Shown here piece by piece: positions 26,510-35,116 of a stretch of DNA of 64,000 nt. This stretch comes from Halobium salinum (GTDB lineage Archaea; Halobacteriota; Halobacteria; Halobacteriales; Haloferacaceae): contig NZ_JAODIW010000006.1 in NCBI RefSeq assembly GCF_026586625.1, positions 17,402 to 81,401 of the forward strand. The letters run 5' to 3'. The notes below the pieces were generated by a model. It was not told where the DNA came from. It worked only from the letters and a program-made list of their open reading frames with translations, and did not search any database. Made by a program: the position numbers and the translations under genes. Numbering within the stretch: position 1 is the stretch's first letter; each line of letters begins with the position of its first letter.

Positions 26510-27855
26510 GCAAGCAGACCGCGATGGAATCGGAGGCGACGGCCACGACCGGCGAGACGCTGGTCGAGGTTCGGAACCTGAAGAAGTACTACGAGGGCGG
26601 CGGCATGTTCGGCGGCGACCCCGTGAAAGCCGTCGACGGCGTCTCCTTCGACATCCAGAAGGGGGAGACCCTGGGTCTCGTCGGCGAGTCGGGCTGTGGG
26701 AAGACCACGCTCGGCCGGACGCTCGTCCAACTCGAGGACGCCACCGACGGCGAGATTCACTTCGACGGGCGTGACATCACGAGTATCTCGGGCGAGGAGC
26801 TCAAAGCGTGGCGTCAGGACACCCAGATGGTGTTCCAAGACCCCGAGTCGAGCCTCAACGACCGGATGACGGTCGGGGAGATCGTCCGCGAGCCCCTCGA
26901 CGTCCACGACTGGAAGACGCCCCAGGAACGACGCGCCCGCGTCCGCGAACTGCTCGAGACGGTGGGGCTCCGCGAGGAGCACTACTACCGCTACCCGCAC
27001 CAGTTCTCCGGGGGCCAGCGCCAGCGCATCGGCATCGCCCGCGCGCTCGCGCTCGAACCGGACTTCATCGTGCTCGACGAGCCGGTGTCGGCGCTCGACG
27101 TCTCCGTGCAGGCGAAGGTGCTGAACCTGCTCGAGGACCTCCAGAACGAGTTCGGACTCACCTACCTGTTCATCGCCCACGACCTCGCGGTCGTCCGGCA
27201 CATCTGTGACCGGGTCGCGGTGATGTACCTCGGCAACATCATGGAGCTCGGTCCGGCGGACGACCTGTTCGACAGCCCGTCGAACCCGTACACCCACGCG
27301 CTGCTGTCGGCGATTCCGGAGCCGGACCCGACCAGCAAGCGGGACCGAATCACCCTCCGCGGGACGCCGCCGAGCCCGCGGGACCCGCCCGAGGGGTGTC
27401 CGTTCTCCACGCGCTGTCCGGTGAAGATCAAACCCGAGGAGTACCGCGACCTCGACGACGAGCTCTGGACCCGCATCGAGGTGCTCCGGGAGGTCATCCG
27501 GGAGCGCTCGCGCGCCGAGCGGTCGCTGTCGGACCGCGCCCGGGAGCTCCTCGGCATGGAGACACGTTACTCCAGCATCGAGGAGATTCGCGAGGAGGTG
27601 TTCGGCGACGTGGCCGTCCCCTCGCGAGTCGAGACCCACATCGACGAGGTAGCCGACTACGTCCGCGCGGGCAAGGAGGCCGAGGCCCGCCGGTACCTGT
27701 TCGAGGAGTTCGGCAGCGAGTGTGACTACGAGCGCCCCGAGCTGTACGACGTGGACGGCGTACAGAGCGTGAGCCTCTGTCACCGACACCAGAGCGAACA
27801 CGAGGAGCCGGCGACCGTCTACGAACGCCAACTCTCGGCGTCGGGCTCGAAGTAG
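26506..27855 (+). CDS. ABC transporter ATP-binding protein, DppF/OppF-like
   Basis: A 449-residue ATPase: Walker A GESGCGKT, signature [15 protein letters not shown], Walker [13 protein letters not shown], switch His IAHD. The oligopeptide C-terminal domain carries [10 protein letters not shown], then an unusually long tail of about 110 residues ([20 protein letters not shown] to RQLSASGSK) containing CDYERPELY and a late Cys-His, probably completing the metal cluster. It is the fifth gene of the transporter unit and stops directly before the next start codon. Confidence 0.94.
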   Translation: MSKQTAMESEATATTGETLVEVRNLKKYYEGGGMFGGDPVKAVDGVSFDIQKGETLGLVGESGCGKTTLGRTLVQLEDATDGEIHFDGRDITSISGEELKAWRQDTQMVFQDPESSLNDRMTVGEIVREPLDVHDWKTPQERRARVRELLETVGLREEHYYRYPHQFSGGQRQRIGIARALALEPDFIVLDEPVSALDVSVQAKVLNLLEDLQNEFGLTYLFIAHDLAVVRHICDRVAVMYLGNIMELGPADDLFDSPSNPYTHALLSAIPEPDPTSKRDRITLRGTPPSPRDPPEGCPFSTRCPVKIKPEEYRDLDDELWTRIEVLREVIRERSRAERSLSDRARELLGMETRYSSIEEIREEVFGDVAVPSRVETHIDEVADYVRAGKEAEARRYLFEEFGSECDYERPELYDVDGVQSVSLCHRHQSEHEEPATVYERQLSASGSK

Positions 27856-28284
27856 ATGCGGACGGCACGACACGTCGGCTTGCAGGCCGCGGACGCCCTC
27901 GCCTACGTGGTCGTGCTGACCGGCGCACTCTTTCTCGTCGGCAGTGCGTTCAGTCTCGCACTCGGACAGGGGTTCGTCGGGACGAAGTATCTCCTCTTCT
28001 TCGTCGGCTTCGGTATGTTCGGCTACGCGGCGTTTCTCCTGCGACCGAAACCACCGTGGAAAGGCGACAACGACGGCGAGCGCGCCGTCTCCGGTGCCGG
28101 CGAGACGACCGAGACGGAGGCACAGGACAAACCGACCCACCGGCTCGCGAACCGACTGCTCCCGGCGAACATGCGCCTCCCGCCGGACCAGCGTCTCTCG
28201 GCCGGGGCGAAGATGTTGCTCGCGGCCATCGCCGTCCTCGCGACGTCGTACGTGATGGAAGCGGTGTTCAACGTCGCGTACTGA
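27856..28284 (+). CDS. Membrane protein at the end of the ABC transporter operon, unknown function
   Basis: A 142-residue protein whose ATG abuts the stop of the DppF-like gene. Two hydrophobic segments lie at residues about 13-36 and 43-62, then an acidic cytoplasmic region (GDNDGERAVSG...) and a C-terminal hydrophobic segment (AKMLLAAIAVLATSYVMEAVF). I do not recognise a named family, though similar short proteins follow dipeptide transporter operons in haloarchaea as far as I recall. It might assist assembly of the transporter. There is no catalytic motif. Confidence 0.75.
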   Translation: MRTARHVGLQAADALAYVVVLTGALFLVGSAFSLALGQGFVGTKYLLFFVGFGMFGYAAFLLRPKPPWKGDNDGERAVSGAGETTETEAQDKPTHRLANRLLPANMRLPPDQRLSAGAKMLLAAIAVLATSYVMEAVFNVAY

Positions 28285-28450
28285 GGGCGTGCGCTCGGTC
28301 CGGAGTGCAAGCGTCGGCGCCGGTCCGGGCGGGAGCGACACCGGGAGGGGCAGAGAGTCGGTCGGGCCGCGTCGGCCGTCTCCGTCGCCGCCACGCGGTC
28401 TGTTCACATCTTTCGGTAGCCTTTACCGCATCGAGTGGCGAGACGGGTGT

Positions 28451-28996
28451 ATGGTCGATATCGGAGAGGACGACCCCGACTACGCCGAGCGTATCAGTGC
28501 GAGCGCCGAGGCGACGCGCAACGCGTGGGGGGCGACCCTGGAGGAGATGGAAGCGATGGCCGAGGAACTGGCCGACGAGGGGTGGGAGACGGTCACCATC
28601 GCGGCCGGCCACACCGCTCCGGAGAACCCGAACTCGGGCGAGGGCGACCGGTTCGGTCTGACGCACGTCGTCCCCGACAACAAGGCCGAGGAGTTCGAGG
28701 CGCTGTTCGAGCCGGGCGCGTTCACCCGATACGAGGTGTACCGCAACGACGCCGACGGCCGCGAGTTCGTCCTCACCGTGCTGTACGACGACGACCGCGA
28801 GGCGGCGATTTTCGTCGCCGGCTCCTACGAACTGCGCCACGCCGGCGGCTGTGTGAGCGCGGCGAAGGAGGCCGGCAAGATGTACACGCACGTCCAGACG
28901 CTCGACGGCACCCACCTCGGGTCGTTCGAGCACGACGACTACGAGATGTTCTTCCCACACGCGGACCGGATTTCGAACTGGGACGTCAACTACTGA
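28451..28996 (+). CDS. Conserved haloarchaeal protein, function unknown
   Basis: A 181-residue soluble acidic protein. ATG 28451 is chosen because a TTTA box sits 27 bp upstream (28422), giving a leaderless transcript, and because the longer frame upstream is basic and unlike haloarchaeal protein. It contains a helical N-terminal region (ATRNAWGATLEEMEAMAEEL) and an alpha/beta C-terminal region (LTVLYDDDREAAIFVAGSYEL, then HLGSFEHDDYEMFFPHADRI). No known domain was recognised. The flanking genes give no functional hint. Confidence 0.85.
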   Translation: MVDIGEDDPDYAERISASAEATRNAWGATLEEMEAMAEELADEGWETVTIAAGHTAPENPNSGEGDRFGLTHVVPDNKAEEFEALFEPGAFTRYEVYRNDADGREFVLTVLYDDDREAAIFVAGSYELRHAGGCVSAAKEAGKMYTHVQTLDGTHLGSFEHDDYEMFFPHADRISNWDVNY

Positions 28997-29171
28997 GCGG
29001 TCGGGCCAGCCACCTCCCGCTTGCCTTCTCGTCAGCCGGTCGTGACTCACGTCGCCCGGTCCTCGACCGCCGTTCGCCGGCTATCGAAAGGTCCGCGGAC
29101 GCTGATGGGCCGGCGCTCGCGTAAGTGTCGGCGGAACAAGTGTTATGGGTCGTTCGACCGAATCGACGCGT

Positions 29172-29342
29172 ATGGTCAAGACGCCGGAGAAACCCGACGG
29201 TTACGAGGACCTCCCGAAGATTGGGATGGCGGACCCCCGTGAGGACGTGGACGACGAGAGCGACGTGGACGACGAGAGCCCCGGAGCTACCGAAGAGGGC
29301 GACATTGAGGGTGAGAAACCGGCGAGGGAGGGTTCTCGGTAA
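29172..29342 (+). CDS. Short acidic hypothetical protein (56 aa)
   Basis: ATG 29172 opens MVKTPEKPDGYEDLPKIGMA followed by an Asp/Glu-rich, disordered-looking stretch (DVDDESDVDDESPG contains a short internal repeat). GTTATGG 26-30 bp upstream could be its TATA box. Amino-acid composition fits a haloarchaeal proteome, but there is no recognisable domain and the frame is short. An upstream in-frame ATG at 29145 is possible. Confidence 0.45.
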   Translation: MVKTPEKPDGYEDLPKIGMADPREDVDDESDVDDESPGATEEGDIEGEKPAREGSR

Positions 29343-29493
29343 CGCGACCCGACGTCGCTTCGGGACGACACGTCGGGTCGCCCGGGGCTGAGGGGCACCT
29401 CCAACGAGTGGCCACTACGGGCCGGTCAACCCCCGATGACGCCGGCGCACCCCTTCGCAGACTACAAGAGGCGGCAGGCTGTACCGGTCGGGT

Positions 29494-30369
29494 ATGAAAG
29501 TAGCCGACGCGATGACGCCGCGGGAGGAGGTCGTGACCGTCTCCCTCCCGGGCACGCGCGACGACGTGCTCGAGTACATCCAGGAGCACGGGTTCTCCTC
29601 GGTGCCAGTAGTGAAGGAGACCGACGACGGGACCGAGGAGTTCCGCGGTCTCATCTCCCGTGACGACCTGATAGAGAGCCCCGACGAGGACCAGCTCGCG
29701 CTGCTGATGCGGGAGGTCCCGACGACGGACGTCGACGCCGACCTCGTCGAGGTCGCGCGGCTGATGGTCGAGGAGGGTGCCCGCCGGGTGCCGGTCGTCG
29801 AGGACCGAGACGGCGTCACCGCGCTGGCCGGCATCGTCACCGTCACCGACGTGGTCGAGGCTATCGCCCGGGAGGAAGTCGACGGCGACACGCCCGTCGG
29901 GGAACTGGCCGCCCGCGACGTGAACACTACCTACGTCGGCTGTCCGCTCACCGTCGCCGAGCGAGAACTCTACTACGCGAACGTCCCATACGCGGTCGCA
30001 CTCGACGACGAGGGCGGGATGGCCGGCATCATCACCGAGGTCGACGTCATCGCGGTCGCCCGCGTCGTCGAAGGCGAGGACGACACCGGGGAGTCCATCG
30101 CCAACCAGGACGACGAGTGGATGTGGGAGGGCATCAAGGCCGTCGGCAACCGCTATCTCCCGACCCGCAACGTCGAGATTCCCGCCGAGCCAGTGTCGGA
30201 GTTCATGACGGAAGACGTGCGCACCGTCTCGAAGCGAAAGACCGCCCGCGACGCCGCGCAGGTGATGATTCAGCACGACGTCGAGCAGATTCCGCTCGTC
30301 TCCGGCAGCGACCTGGTCGGCATCGTCCGGGACGTGAACCTGCTGGAGGCGCTGGTCGGTCATGAGTGA
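29494..30369 (+). CDS. Four-CBS-domain protein
   Basis: A 291-residue protein made of four CBS motifs in two Bateman pairs: MKVADAMTPREEVVTVSLPG, LMREVPTTDVDADLVEVARL, LAARDVNTTYVGCPLTV and VSEFMTEDVRTVSKRKTA start the successive domains. CBS pairs bind adenine nucleotides or SAM and act as energy sensors. No effector domain is attached. The stop overlaps the start of glyS by 8 bp, so it is translated with glycyl-tRNA synthetase; a link to translation control is inference. Confidence 0.93.
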   Translation: MKVADAMTPREEVVTVSLPGTRDDVLEYIQEHGFSSVPVVKETDDGTEEFRGLISRDDLIESPDEDQLALLMREVPTTDVDADLVEVARLMVEEGARRVPVVEDRDGVTALAGIVTVTDVVEAIAREEVDGDTPVGELAARDVNTTYVGCPLTVAERELYYANVPYAVALDDEGGMAGIITEVDVIAVARVVEGEDDTGESIANQDDEWMWEGIKAVGNRYLPTRNVEIPAEPVSEFMTEDVRTVSKRKTARDAAQVMIQHDVEQIPLVSGSDLVGIVRDVNLLEALVGHE

Positions 30370-32221
30370 GGGCGAGTCGACGGAGTCGGCGGGCGCCGAC
30401 GCCCACGTCGAGGACGAGGGTGCGGCCATCACCGAACTCGCCAAGCGCCGTGGGTTCTTCTTCGGCTCCAACGAGGCGTACGGCGGCGTCGCCGGCTTCT
30501 ACACGTTCGGCCCGCAGGGCGCGGCGCTGAAGCGCAACGTCGAGTCCTCCTGGCGCGACTGCTTCACCGTCCGGCTGGGCAACGAGGAGATAGAGGCGCC
30601 CACCATCGCCCCCGAACCCGTCTTCGAGGCGTCGGGCCACTTGGACGGCTTCGACGACATGCTCGTCGAGTGTCCGGAGTGTGGGGAGTCCCACCGCGCG
30701 GACCATCTCATCGAGGACAACACGGACATCGAGGAGGCCGAGTCCATCCCGATTCCGGAGGTCGAGAGCCTCATCGCCGAGCACGACCTCCACTGTCCGA
30801 ACTGCGGCGCCGAACTGTCGGGCCAGGCGGTCGAGGAGTTCAACCTGATGTTCGAGACGAGCATCGGTCCCGGCTCGGGTCAACCCGGCTACCTCCGCCC
30901 GGAGACCGCACAGGGCATCTTCGTAGAATTCCCCCGGCTGAAGGAGTACGCGCGCAACAAACTCCCCTTCGGCGTCACCCAAATCGGTCGCGCGTACAGA
31001 AACGAGATTAGCCCCCGGAAGGGCATCGTCCGCACGCGCGAGTTCACCCAGGCCGAGCTGGAGCAGTTCGTCGACCCCGAGGCCGACGAGCCGCCCCTCG
31101 ACGACGTTCGCGACGTGCACGTGCGGCTCTACCCCGCGACCGAACAGGAGGCCGAAGACGGGGAGTACGTCGAGACGACGGTCGGCGAGGCCGTCGACGA
31201 CGGCGTCATCGCCTCCGACTGGGTCGGCTACTTCCTCGGCGTCGCGCAGGGCTGGTACGAGGCCATCGGGGTCGACACCGACCGCTTCCGCTTCCGCCAG
31301 CATCTCTCGGGCGAGCGCGCCCACTACGCCAGCGACTGCTGGGACGCCGAGTCCGAACTCGACGGCGTCCCCGTCTCCGAGGCCGACGGCCCCGCCGACG
31401 GCGACTGGAACGAAATCGCCGGCTTCGCCTACCGCTCCGATTACGACCTCTCGAAGCACGCGGAGCACAGCGACGAGTCCTTCACCGTCTTCCGACAGTA
31501 CGACGAGCCGAAGACGGTCGACCGCCCGGTCGTCGAGCCGGATATGAGCCAGCTGGGTCCGGAGTTCGGTGGGACGGCCGCCGACATCGCCGACGCCCTG
31601 CAGACCCTCGCCGCGGAGGACCCCGACGCCTTCGTCGACGCCGACGAGGTCGAGGTCGAGGTCGACGGCGAACAGTACCGGGTGGACGCCGACCTCGCGA
31701 ACTTCCGCTGGGAGGAGCAGACGGAGGCCGGCGTCCACGTGACGCCGCACGTCGTCGAGCCCTCCTTCGGCGTCGACCGGACGGTGTACACCGTCATCTC
31801 GCACGCGCTGGAGCGCGACGTGGTTGCCGACGAGAAGCGTACCTACATGGCGTTCGAGCCGTCCGTGGCGCCGACGGCGGTGGGCGTCTTCCCGCTGCTC
31901 TCGAACGACGAGGAGCTCGTCTCCCTCGCGAACGAGGTCGTCGACGACCTCCGCACGGCCGGTCTCTCGGTGACCTACGACGACTCGGGCAACATCGGCC
32001 GGCGCTACCGTCGGCAGGACGAGGTCGGCACCCCGTTCTGTGTCACCGTCGACCAGGAGGGCATCGAGGGCGACGGGCCGGACACCGTGACGGTGCGCGA
32101 GCGCGACAGCACCGCACAGCTCCGTATCCCCGTTCCCCGCCTCGCCGAGGAGCTCTCGGGCGTCGTCACGGGGTCGCGCACCTTCGACGAACTGCGCACC
32201 GAGTACGAGGCCGTCGAGTGA
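30362..32221 (+). CDS. glyS: Glycyl-tRNA synthetase, class II dimeric type
   Basis: A 619-residue class II enzyme charging tRNA-Gly. Class II motif 1 and 2 surround QIGRAYRNEISPRKGIVRTR. Before them is the archaeal/eukaryotic zinc region CPECGESHRADHL ... CPNCGAELSG. The anticodon-binding domain is recognisable after APTAVGVFPLL. An acidic insert (FVDADEVEVEVDGEQYRV) lies before the third motif. ATG overlaps the CBS gene. Residue composition is strongly acidic as expected for a cytosolic halophile enzyme. Confidence 0.97.
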   Translation: MSEGESTESAGADAHVEDEGAAITELAKRRGFFFGSNEAYGGVAGFYTFGPQGAALKRNVESSWRDCFTVRLGNEEIEAPTIAPEPVFEASGHLDGFDDMLVECPECGESHRADHLIEDNTDIEEAESIPIPEVESLIAEHDLHCPNCGAELSGQAVEEFNLMFETSIGPGSGQPGYLRPETAQGIFVEFPRLKEYARNKLPFGVTQIGRAYRNEISPRKGIVRTREFTQAELEQFVDPEADEPPLDDVRDVHVRLYPATEQEAEDGEYVETTVGEAVDDGVIASDWVGYFLGVAQGWYEAIGVDTDRFRFRQHLSGERAHYASDCWDAESELDGVPVSEADGPADGDWNEIAGFAYRSDYDLSKHAEHSDESFTVFRQYDEPKTVDRPVVEPDMSQLGPEFGGTAADIADALQTLAAEDPDAFVDADEVEVEVDGEQYRVDADLANFRWEEQTEAGVHVTPHVVEPSFGVDRTVYTVISHALERDVVADEKRTYMAFEPSVAPTAVGVFPLLSNDEELVSLANEVVDDLRTAGLSVTYDDSGNIGRRYRRQDEVGTPFCVTVDQEGIEGDGPDTVTVRERDSTAQLRIPVPRLAEELSGVVTGSRTFDELRTEYEAVE

Positions 32222-32243
32222 GCGAAACCGGGGTCGTCGCGAC

Positions 32244-32840
32244 GTGACCGAGATAGGGCGCCGCTTGGTCCACGTGAGCGGTACGGGGCTGCCGGCGCTC
32301 TACCTGCTGGACCTGGTCACGTGGCGGGAGTTACAGTACCTGCTCGCCGCCGGCCTCCTCGTCGCCGGCGTGCTGGAGTTCTTCCGGCTGTTCGTCGGAT
32401 TGGACTGGTGGGTGTACCGACGGCTCACCCGCGAGTACGAACGGGGGAACCCCGCGGGCTACGCGCTGTACTTCGTGTCGCTGACCGCGGTGGCGTTCCT
32501 CTTCGACCCGCCAGTGGCGGTGCCGGGGATGCTGATGCTCACGGTCGGGGACCCCATCAGCGGTCTGCTCGGCTCGAACGACGCCGGGCGGGGGAAGCGT
32601 CTGGGCGTGCTCGCGGCGATGTTCGGCGTCTGCTTCCTGCTCGCGGTGCCGTTCACCACGAGCCAGGCGGCGTCGGTGCCGTGGCTGGTCGGGGTCGCCG
32701 CGGCGGCGGCCGGAGCGGCCGGTGCGACGCTCGCCGACGGCGTGAAGCCCGTCGTGGCGACCTACGTCATCGACGACAACCTCTCCATCCCGCCGGCGGC
32801 GTGTGTGGCTATCTGGGCCGTGCTTCTGCTGGGTGGGTGA
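32244..32840 (+). CDS. Dolichol kinase / CDP-diglyceride-synthase-like membrane protein
   Basis: A 198-residue membrane protein with about six helices, beginning at GTG 32244. TEIGRRLVHVSGTGLPALYLL at the start, MLTVGDPISGLLGSNDAGRGKR in the middle and TLADGVKPVVATYVIDDNLSIP near the end are characteristic of the SEC59/dolichol kinase and farnesol/phytol kinase group; the GDPxxGLxG segment corresponds to the CTP-binding region. Archaeal members are thought to phosphorylate polyprenols used in N-glycosylation or ether-lipid salvage. It follows glyS by 22 bp. Exact substrate unknown. Confidence 0.82.
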   Translation: MTEIGRRLVHVSGTGLPALYLLDLVTWRELQYLLAAGLLVAGVLEFFRLFVGLDWWVYRRLTREYERGNPAGYALYFVSLTAVAFLFDPPVAVPGMLMLTVGDPISGLLGSNDAGRGKRLGVLAAMFGVCFLLAVPFTTSQAASVPWLVGVAAAAAGAAGATLADGVKPVVATYVIDDNLSIPPAACVAIWAVLLLGG

Positions 32841-33094
32841 GGGCGTCTCCCGTGTCGTCGGTCCGGGTTCGACTCTCGGTGGGGTCGTCGTCCGAACCGT
32901 CAGGTTCGGGGCGACCGGGCTGACTCACGACGGCTTGCGGACTGCCGACGGAAGCCGGCGCAGTAGGCACCGCCGGCGAACGGAGTGAACCCACCGAGCG
33001 TCCGGCCATCGAACCACCGCCCCGGCCCACGGAGCCGCCCATCTGCGTACACTTAAGAACGAACCCGACCAACGCTCGAACGAGTCACACACGA

Positions 33095-33580
33095 ATGACC
33101 GTCTACGAGAGCGACCTGCCCGGCGTCGGGAAGAAACACGAGATCGAACTCGACGACGGGTCGCGACTCGTCGTCGTCACCCACAACACGGGGAAGCGCG
33201 AGGTGTTCCGCCGCGAGGACCCCGACGCCGACTCCGAGAAACTGTTCGAACTGCCGGACTCGATGGCGCGACAGGTCGGCACCATCCTCGAAGGCGCGTA
33301 CTTCCAGCCCGTCCGCACCGACCTCATGGAGACGGTGCTCGAAGGTGACACCGTCCTGGAGTGGGTCGGCATCGACGACGACGACCCCATCGCGGGCAAG
33401 ACCCTCGCCGAGTCGGGCGTCCGCCAGCGAACGGGCGCGACCGTCATCGCGATTCAGCGCAGCGGCGAGGCCATCACGAACCCCGGCGCCGACACGCGAG
33501 TCGAGCCGGGAGACACGCTCATCGTCATCGGGTCGCGCGAGCAGTGTCAGGACTTCGAGTCAGAGGTCTCCGGCGACTGA
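33095..33580 (+). CDS. K+/H+ antiporter regulatory subunit (KhtT-like, RCK-C domain)
   Basis: A 161-residue cytoplasmic protein. The first 75 residues form an N-terminal domain of KhtT type (ESDLPGVGKKHEIELDDGSRLVVVTHNTGKREVF). Residues about 80-155 form a TrkA-C/RCK-C ligand-binding domain (LAESGVRQRTGATVIAIQRSGE ... PGDTLIVIGSREQ). The TGATG junction with the following antiporter shows translational coupling. In Bacillus, KhtT regulates the antiporter KhtU and may sense cyclic di-AMP or ions; sensing here is inferred. Confidence 0.9.
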   Translation: MTVYESDLPGVGKKHEIELDDGSRLVVVTHNTGKREVFRREDPDADSEKLFELPDSMARQVGTILEGAYFQPVRTDLMETVLEGDTVLEWVGIDDDDPIAGKTLAESGVRQRTGATVIAIQRSGEAITNPGADTRVEPGDTLIVIGSREQCQDFESEVSGD

Positions 33581-34776
33581 TGGCCGCGGGGCTGCTCGAT
33601 ATCGGCGCCGCCTTCCTCGTTCTCGCGTTCGCCGGCGCCGTCGCGACGCGGGTGGGCCTCTCGGTCGTCCCGCTGTACGTCGTCGCCGGCGTACTCGTCG
33701 GGCCGAACGTCGCCGGCGAACTCGGCCTCCCGTACGTCCCGACCGGCGAGGTACTGACCGTCTTCGGCGAACTGGGCATCGTCCTCCTGCTCTTCTTCCT
33801 CGGGCTGGAGTTCAGCATCGACCGCCTGCTCGCGGCCCGCACCCGCATCGGCAAGGCGGGCCTGCTCGACGTGGGCGTGAACTTCCCGCTCGGCGTCGGC
33901 CTCGGCCTCCTCTTCGGCTGGTCGGCGCTGGAGTCGCTCCTGTTGGGGGGTATCGTCTACATCTCCTCGTCGGCCATCATCACGAAGTCGCTCGTCGACC
34001 TCGGCTGGGTGGCCGACCCCGAGAGCGAACCGGTCCTCGGCACGCTCGTCTTCGAGGACCTCGTCATCGCGCTGTACCTCGCGGTCGTCACCCCGCTGGT
34101 GCTCGGCGGCGGGGGGTTCGAGGCGACCGCCGGCCGCGTCGGCGTCGCAATCGTCGTCCTCCTCGCGCTGGCGGTCGTCGCCCGGGCCGGGACGACCGTC
34201 TTCGACTCCCTGTTGGACGGCGTATCCGGCGAGGCGGTCACGCTCCGCGTGCTCGGCGTGACCGTGCCCGTCGCCGGCGCGGCGCTCGCACTCGGCGTCA
34301 GCGAGGCGGTGGCGGCGTTCTTCGTCGGCGTCGGCTTCGCCGGAACCGGCCACGTCGAGCGCATCGAGCGGCTCCTGACGAGCCTGCGGGACGCCTTCGC
34401 CGCGGCGTTCTTCCTCTACATCGGCCTCCAGACCGACCCAGCACTGATCGTCGAAGTGGCGCTTCCGCTCGCCGTCGTCGTCGCGGTCACGGCCCCCGCG
34501 AAGCTCGTCAGCGGGTTCTACGGCGGGCGCATCTTCGGCCTGAACGACCGCCGGTCGGCCCGCGTCGGCGCCGCCCTCGTCGCTCGCGGCGAGTTCTCGC
34601 TCATCATCGCCGCGCTGGCGACCGCCGGCGGCCTGCCCGAGCGAGTCGCCGCGCTCGCCGTCGGTTACGTCCTCGTGATGAGCCTGCTCGGGACGATGCT
34701 GATGGGCCAGTCGGCGGTCGTCGAACGGGTCGTCCTGCGGGTGAGCGAACGGGGCGAACCGAGCGCGGCGGACTGA
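33580..34776 (+). CDS. CPA2-family cation:proton antiporter (KhtU/KefB-like)
   Basis: A 398-residue integral membrane protein with about 12-13 helices. ATG 33580 overlaps the stop of the KhtT-like gene. Family features include LVGPNVAGELGL after the first helices, FGELGIVLLLFFLGLEFSIDRLL, and an ion-translocation helix with SSSAIITKSLVDLG. FEDLVIALYLA and ARGEFSLIIAALA are also typical. With its regulatory subunit it probably exports K+ in exchange for protons, important for osmotic and pH balance in a salt-in organism. There is no soluble TrkA-N domain. Confidence 0.93.
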   Translation: MAAGLLDIGAAFLVLAFAGAVATRVGLSVVPLYVVAGVLVGPNVAGELGLPYVPTGEVLTVFGELGIVLLLFFLGLEFSIDRLLAARTRIGKAGLLDVGVNFPLGVGLGLLFGWSALESLLLGGIVYISSSAIITKSLVDLGWVADPESEPVLGTLVFEDLVIALYLAVVTPLVLGGGGFEATAGRVGVAIVVLLALAVVARAGTTVFDSLLDGVSGEAVTLRVLGVTVPVAGAALALGVSEAVAAFFVGVGFAGTGHVERIERLLTSLRDAFAAAFFLYIGLQTDPALIVEVALPLAVVVAVTAPAKLVSGFYGGRIFGLNDRRSARVGAALVARGEFSLIIAALATAGGLPERVAALAVGYVLVMSLLGTMLMGQSAVVERVVLRVSERGEPSAAD

Positions 34777-34855
34777 ACGTGTTCGGGAGGCGCCGTCGCC
34801 GACCCGTTCGAATTCCGACGCGTCGGGGGCTGTAACGCTTGCCACCCCGGAAGGA

Positions 34856-34862
34856 TTTAATA
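34856..34862 (+). promoter_or_regulatory. TATA box of the Arg-rich leader ORF
   Basis: TTTAATA is centred 30 bp upstream of ATG 34889 in otherwise GC-rich DNA. The spacing predicts a transcript starting at or next to that ATG (leaderless). Confidence 0.55.
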
Positions 34863-34888
34863 GCCCCCACCGACAACGACGACCAACG

Positions 34889-34975
34889 ATGGCGTCGACT
34901 CGCGACACCACGTCCGTCCACACCCCCGCGCTCGGTCTCCTCCGAGCGCCGCGAGCTCGACGACCGGGCCTCTAG
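34889..34975 (+). CDS. Putative Arg-rich leader peptide upstream of argG (28 aa)
   Basis: ATG GCG TCG opens MASTRDTTSVHTPALGLL and the peptide continues RAPRARRPGL to a TAG stop. Four of its five Arg codons cluster in the last ten codons and are all CGA. It has its own TATA box and lies 141 bp upstream of argG, with two hairpins in or overlapping it. The pattern is that of attenuator leader peptides that sense a charged tRNA. Against this, argG has its own TATA element downstream, so readthrough would be needed. It is too short for domain evidence. Confidence 0.5.
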   Translation: MASTRDTTSVHTPALGLLRAPRARRPGL

Positions 34976-34979
34976 GCCC
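34928..34979 (+). promoter_or_regulatory. Two hairpins within the argG leader ORF
   Basis: Hairpin 1 is GCGCTCGG-TCTCCT-CCGAGCGC (34928-34949), a perfect 8-bp stem. Hairpin 2 is GGGCCT-CT-AGGCCC (34966-34979) with the leader stop codon in it. An alternative pairing, GAGC-N7-GCTC (34944-34958), would break hairpin 1, giving mutually exclusive folds. No U-run follows. Confidence 0.5.
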
Positions 34980-35058
34980 ACCTCACTTCTCACCCCACCG
35001 ACCCGACTTTCCGTCGCGACGAATCCCTCGATTTTGCCGCGTAGCGTGCAGTATGCCG

Positions 35059-35089
35059 TTTAATTCCTTAATTAGAAGCGACGAATTTA
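35059..35089 (+). promoter_or_regulatory. argG promoter with arginine-regulon composite element
   Basis: TTTAATT (35059-35065), 13 bp, then CGACGAATTTA (35079-35089), whose GAATTTA is the TATA box 28 bp from ATG 35117. TAATT-CCTT-AATTA (35061-35074) is an inverted repeat over the BRE side. The same two blocks at the same spacing lie before lysW. The 340-bp gap 34777-35116 thus holds the leader ORF and this promoter. Confidence 0.65.
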
Positions 35090-35116
35090 TGTCCCTGTGT
35101 GGTCCAGCATGAGTCG

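Noticed and set aside
26149..28407. A 752-residue minus-strand frame opposite the ATP-binding proteins
   Set aside because: Antisense to two genes with intact Walker and signature motifs; no domain of its own.
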